Of a stretch of 64,000 nt of DNA, positions 61,304-64,000 are shown one piece after another. The position numbers and the translations under genes are program-made. Positions within the stretch are counted from its first letter, which is position 1. Each line of letters opens with the position of its first letter. The notes beneath the pieces were generated by a model, which had not been told where the DNA came from, searched no databases, and saw only the letters and a program-made list of their open reading frames with translations. Source of the DNA: Paenibacillus tyrphae (GTDB taxonomy: Bacteria > Bacillota > Bacilli > Paenibacillales > NBRC-103111); contig NZ_JAMZAW010000005.1 in assembly GCF_024158745.1 (NCBI RefSeq), positions 124,001 to 188,000 of the forward strand, in the 5' to 3' direction.

Positions 61304-62407
61304 ATGAAAAAGTATGCGTTTAATGATATCACATTGATGCAATATATTTTTCTGATCGCCGGTATTCAGTTGGGTATCGGTCTGCTTCAGCTCCCCCGTG
61401 AATTGGCCGATCGCGCGGGAACCGACGGGTGGATCGCCATCGTTATCGGTTTTGTCATCGCCACATGTTCCAGTCTAATGATTGTCCAAGTGATGAAGCG
61501 GCACCCGGACGGAACGCTTTTTGATCTGCTGAAGCGCTACATAGGGAAGTGGGCGGGACATGCCGCAGCGGTCTTGACCGCGCTGTATTTCGCTTTCTTT
61601 TCCTATACGATTATGCTGAGGGCGGTGTTGTTCGTCCGGTCGTGGATTTTACCGAAAACTCCTGATTTCGTCATGTTGATCCTTTTCGCCATCCCGTCGT
61701 ATTTGGTTGCCCGGGGAGGTGTCCGCGTGTTAGGCCGCTATGCGGAGCTTATTTTTTATATCACCTTGTGGATGCCCTTTTTCTACCTCCTCTCCTTGAG
61801 AGAAAGCAATTGGCTGTACCTGCTTCCTTTGTTTAAAGAGGGCCTGCATCCGATCCTGCTGGCGGTGAAGCCGACGCTGTTCGCCTTTTTAGGGTTTGAA
61901 GTGGCGTTTCTTCTGTATCCGTTTCTAAAATCGAAACAATATGCCTCTACAGGGATTATTATTGCCAATATGCTGACAATGCTTGTTTACCTGCATGTTA
62001 CCGTGACCTGCACCGTCTTTTTTAGTCCGGATACCATTACCCACTTTAACGAGCCGTCGGTCAATGTGCTCAAAACGATGGAATTCCGGTTTATCGAACG
62101 ACTGGAAATCGTTTTTCTCGCTTTCTTTATCCTTATGATTTCAACGACATGGCTGCCGGGGATGTACTTTTCCGTTTTCTCGATCAATTGGATGTTCGGC
62201 AGAGAAGATCACCGTAAACTGCTTCAATGGCTTATGCTGCTTTTTGTCGTCGGCGTATTCTTTGTTAAGCCGACGTTCAACAAGACGGATAAATGGATTC
62301 AAGTTGTCAACTTGATGGGAATATGCTTTGGTTATTTGTTACCTTATGTTTTGTGGCTGTACGTATGGCTTCACGATCGCCTGCAGCGGAGGCGAAGGGA
62401 AACATGA
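61304..62407 (+). CDS. germination receptor subunit B, copy 2 (GerAB type)
   Basis: A 367-residue paralogue of the B subunit at 59050, same length and opening (ITLMQYIFLIAGIQLGIGLLQLPRELADRAGTDGW), but with many substitutions in the membrane helices, where germinant specificity is set. It starts 44 bp after the first C gene and overlaps the second C gene by 4 bp. Confidence 0.93.
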   Translation: MKKYAFNDITLMQYIFLIAGIQLGIGLLQLPRELADRAGTDGWIAIVIGFVIATCSSLMIVQVMKRHPDGTLFDLLKRYIGKWAGHAAAVLTALYFAFFSYTIMLRAVLFVRSWILPKTPDFVMLILFAIPSYLVARGGVRVLGRYAELIFYITLWMPFFYLLSLRESNWLYLLPLFKEGLHPILLAVKPTLFAFLGFEVAFLLYPFLKSKQYASTGIIIANMLTMLVYLHVTVTCTVFFSPDTITHFNEPSVNVLKTMEFRFIERLEIVFLAFFILMISTTWLPGMYFSVFSINWMFGREDHRKLLQWLMLLFVVGVFFVKPTFNKTDKWIQVVNLMGICFGYLLPYVLWLYVWLHDRLQRRRRET

Positions 62408-63519
62408 AGCGATGGGTACGGACGGCAGCATTGGCTCTCTGCGTGGCGGTATTGCCCGGATGTTGGGATCAGACGAATATCGAGAATTTGACGCTCGCTT
62501 TAACGATAGGCCTCGATTTGGACGAGAAAGATAACTTGATGGTCTATATGGCCTCTCCTGTGTTCACTAAAGAAGCGAAGAAAAAAAATGAAGTCTACGG
62601 ATTCCGTTCCAAAACGATCCGAACGTCAAGAAACAAATTCGATTCCGTCGTGACGGCCCTCACCGTCGGGGGGAAGTCGCAAGCACTGCTTCTCGGCAAG
62701 CGTCTGGTGGAGCGGGCAGATTGGTTTCCTTTGACGGATGTCTTTTTCCGGGACGGGAAGCAAACCGTTAATGCCAAGGTTGTGTTTGTGGACGGCCTGG
62801 TACGCGATGTGATACACCATTATCCTAGGGATAAGCCGCGTCTTTCTTTTCATCTGAGCAGGCTTCTCGATAAAAATAACCGGCGAAATTTCACCGTCCG
62901 GACGACGCTTCAAAAGCTGCTCGATCAGAAGTATGAGAAGGGCATGACCATCTCCATTTCCGAGCTTAAATTGAACAAGGAACTCGAGGTAACGGGCACG
63001 GCGCTGCTGGATAACAAGGGCAAATACAAGGGTTCCCTGAATCAGCAGGAAAGCGCCATGCTGCTCATTCTGCAGCGGCGTACGGTAGACGAAGTTCCGT
63101 TCAATATTCACGTCCCGCATGAGCAGAAAAGCGGTGTTTTTGCATCGGATATTGTCAGCTTCAACGCAGGCACCGAGAAGGTCAAAATTAAAACGGCATA
63201 CAATGAAGGGAAGTTTCGTTTTGATGTCGCCATCCATTTGTCGGGAGCTTTGACGCAGAGATTGTTTCCTTTTGATTTTGCCAAAAAAGGAGGAGAGCTG
63301 GAAGCTGCGATTGAAAAGCAGTTGGAGAAGCAATTTTCGGATGTGTTGAAAAAATTCCAGAGCCAGAAGGTCGATCCGGTCGGCTTCGGCATCTATGCGC
63401 GGGCGCATCATTATAAGGAATATAAGCAAGTGCAGCAGCAATGGCCGGAGGTGTTCGCAAAAGCGGATGTGAACGTCAAGGTCAAGCTGACGCTCAAGAG
63501 CAGCGGGGCAACCAAGTGA
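62404..63519 (+). CDS. germination receptor subunit C, copy 2 (GerAC type)
   Basis: A 371-residue lipoprotein (lipobox LPGC followed by WDQTNIENLTLALTIGLDLD), a paralogue of the first C subunit, with the same C-terminal pattern (FQSQKVDPVGFGIYARAHHYKEYKQVQQQWPEVFAKADV). ATG 62404 overlaps the B stop codon. Last gene of the operon; a weak imperfect hairpin (63548-63590) follows. Confidence 0.92.
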   Translation: MKRWVRTAALALCVAVLPGCWDQTNIENLTLALTIGLDLDEKDNLMVYMASPVFTKEAKKKNEVYGFRSKTIRTSRNKFDSVVTALTVGGKSQALLLGKRLVERADWFPLTDVFFRDGKQTVNAKVVFVDGLVRDVIHHYPRDKPRLSFHLSRLLDKNNRRNFTVRTTLQKLLDQKYEKGMTISISELKLNKELEVTGTALLDNKGKYKGSLNQQESAMLLILQRRTVDEVPFNIHVPHEQKSGVFASDIVSFNAGTEKVKIKTAYNEGKFRFDVAIHLSGALTQRLFPFDFAKKGGELEAAIEKQLEKQFSDVLKKFQSQKVDPVGFGIYARAHHYKEYKQVQQQWPEVFAKADVNVKVKLTLKSSGATK

Positions 63520-63606
63520 TTGATGTTGCTCTCTGCGAGGAAGAAGGGCCCTCCCTCAGGCAAGCCGGATTGGCAAACCCGAGGAAGGGAAATTTTGTGC
63601 GTTATT

Positions 63607-64000
63607 TCATGGATACACTTCGAATTCGAACAGTGAATACCCGTAGGCCGTGCCGCGTACGGTGCAGAGTACCCGGACATACCTTGCGTTCTGCGAGGCG
63701 AACGTGACTTCGTCCGTTCCGCCGTTGCCGCTGGTTGTCGTATATACGTCCGTCCAACCGGTTGCGTTATCCGACACTTGAATTTTGTACGCCGACGCGT
63801 AGGCGGCTTCACATTTCAGCTTGACTTTACTGACGGCCTTGGACGAGCCGAGATCGACATAGATCCATTGCGGATCCTTGCCTTCAACACTGGCCCACCG
63901 CGTGCCACCGTTGCCGTCCACCGCTTTGGACGCTTCGAAGCCCGAGCCTTCGACGGAGCTGGCGACAGCCGGCTTGCCGAGTGCCAGGTTGCCGCCTGTC
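63607..64000 (-). CDS. discoidin (F5/8 type C) domain protein, 5' part outside window
   Basis: The last 131 residues of a minus-strand gene whose start lies right of the window. The visible part is one carbohydrate-binding discoidin domain: ALGKPAVASSVEGSGFEASKAVDGNGGTRWAS, WIYVDLGSSKAVSKVKL, YKIQVSDNATGWTDVYT, ARYVRVLCTVRG, YSLFEFEVYP. Such domains usually end secreted glycoside hydrolases; the catalytic part is not visible. Confidence 0.85.
   Translation of the reverse strand, partial: TGGNLALGKPAVASSVEGSGFEASKAVDGNGGTRWASVEGKDPQWIYVDLGSSKAVSKVKLKCEAAYASAYKIQVSDNATGWTDVYTTTSGNGGTDEVTFASQNARYVRVLCTVRGTAYGYSLFEFEVYP

Noticed and set aside
63548-63590. Imperfect hairpin between the ger operon and the discoidin gene
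   Set aside because: The arms match at 10 of 12 positions, but only AAATTTT follows; too weak to call a terminator with confidence.

Overview
The window looks like a chromosomal segment of a spore-forming, mid-GC Firmicute of the Paenibacillus type. The evidence is an SLH-anchored surface protein, a gerA-type germination locus, a YjcZ-like small spore protein, consensus Shine-Dalgarno sequences, sigma-A promoters (TTGACA-N17-TATATT) and intrinsic terminators. No rRNA, tRNA, CRISPR array, prophage or insertion sequence was recognised.

Layout. 1-2.6 kb: the end of a drug-efflux MFS gene, a DMT transporter and a MarR regulator. 2.7-11.9 kb: a signalling module made of a 1032-residue double histidine kinase, a response regulator with a SARP/BTAD output, an SLH surface protein and an HD-GYP phosphodiesterase. 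The promoters in front of the kinase, the SLH gene and the HD-GYP gene carry the same element: two TTGTGAG-like heptamers 11 bp apart, then exactly 10 nt to a TAGAAT-like -10. This is the expected geometry for a SARP activator and is the main discovery candidate. 12.3-13.7 kb: a membrane-anchored DJ-1/PfpI protein. 14-25.8 kb: a peptide-scavenging locus with an AbgA-like amidohydrolase, a regulator, an M20 peptidase broken by an in-frame stop, a Dpp/Opp-type ABC transporter and an S9 peptidase. 25.8-29.1 kb: a thioredoxin reductase preceded by four 11-bp OmpR/PhoB-type repeats, a BNR-like lipoprotein and a decayed wall-binding lipoprotein gene. 29.2-35.4 kb: mixed enzymes and regulators, a deleted uridine kinase and a long three-tier hairpin. 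35.6-40.7 kb: a lipoyl-less E2 acyltransferase, an SLH-anchored serine hydrolase and an OmpR/HK two-component pair. 40.7-44.9 kb: an ABC-F resistance gene with an attenuator leader, and an MFS pump with a TetR gene. 44.9-48.7 kb: a nosDLYF operon without nosZ. 50.4-56 kb: a Fur-controlled siderophore uptake locus (Btr-like regulator, binding protein, two permeases, esterase; no ATPase). 56-63.5 kb: a TetR gene, two small genes and a gerA-B-C-B-C operon. The right edge cuts a discoidin-domain gene on the minus strand.

Three genes are clearly broken: M20 (nonsense), the wall-binding lipoprotein (three frame changes) and uridine kinase (deletion with frame change). Two others appear to have lost a canonical start codon (ATC at 38593, ATA at 48989). 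This could mean real gene decay or local assembly errors. All functional calls come from reading the sequence without database searches.
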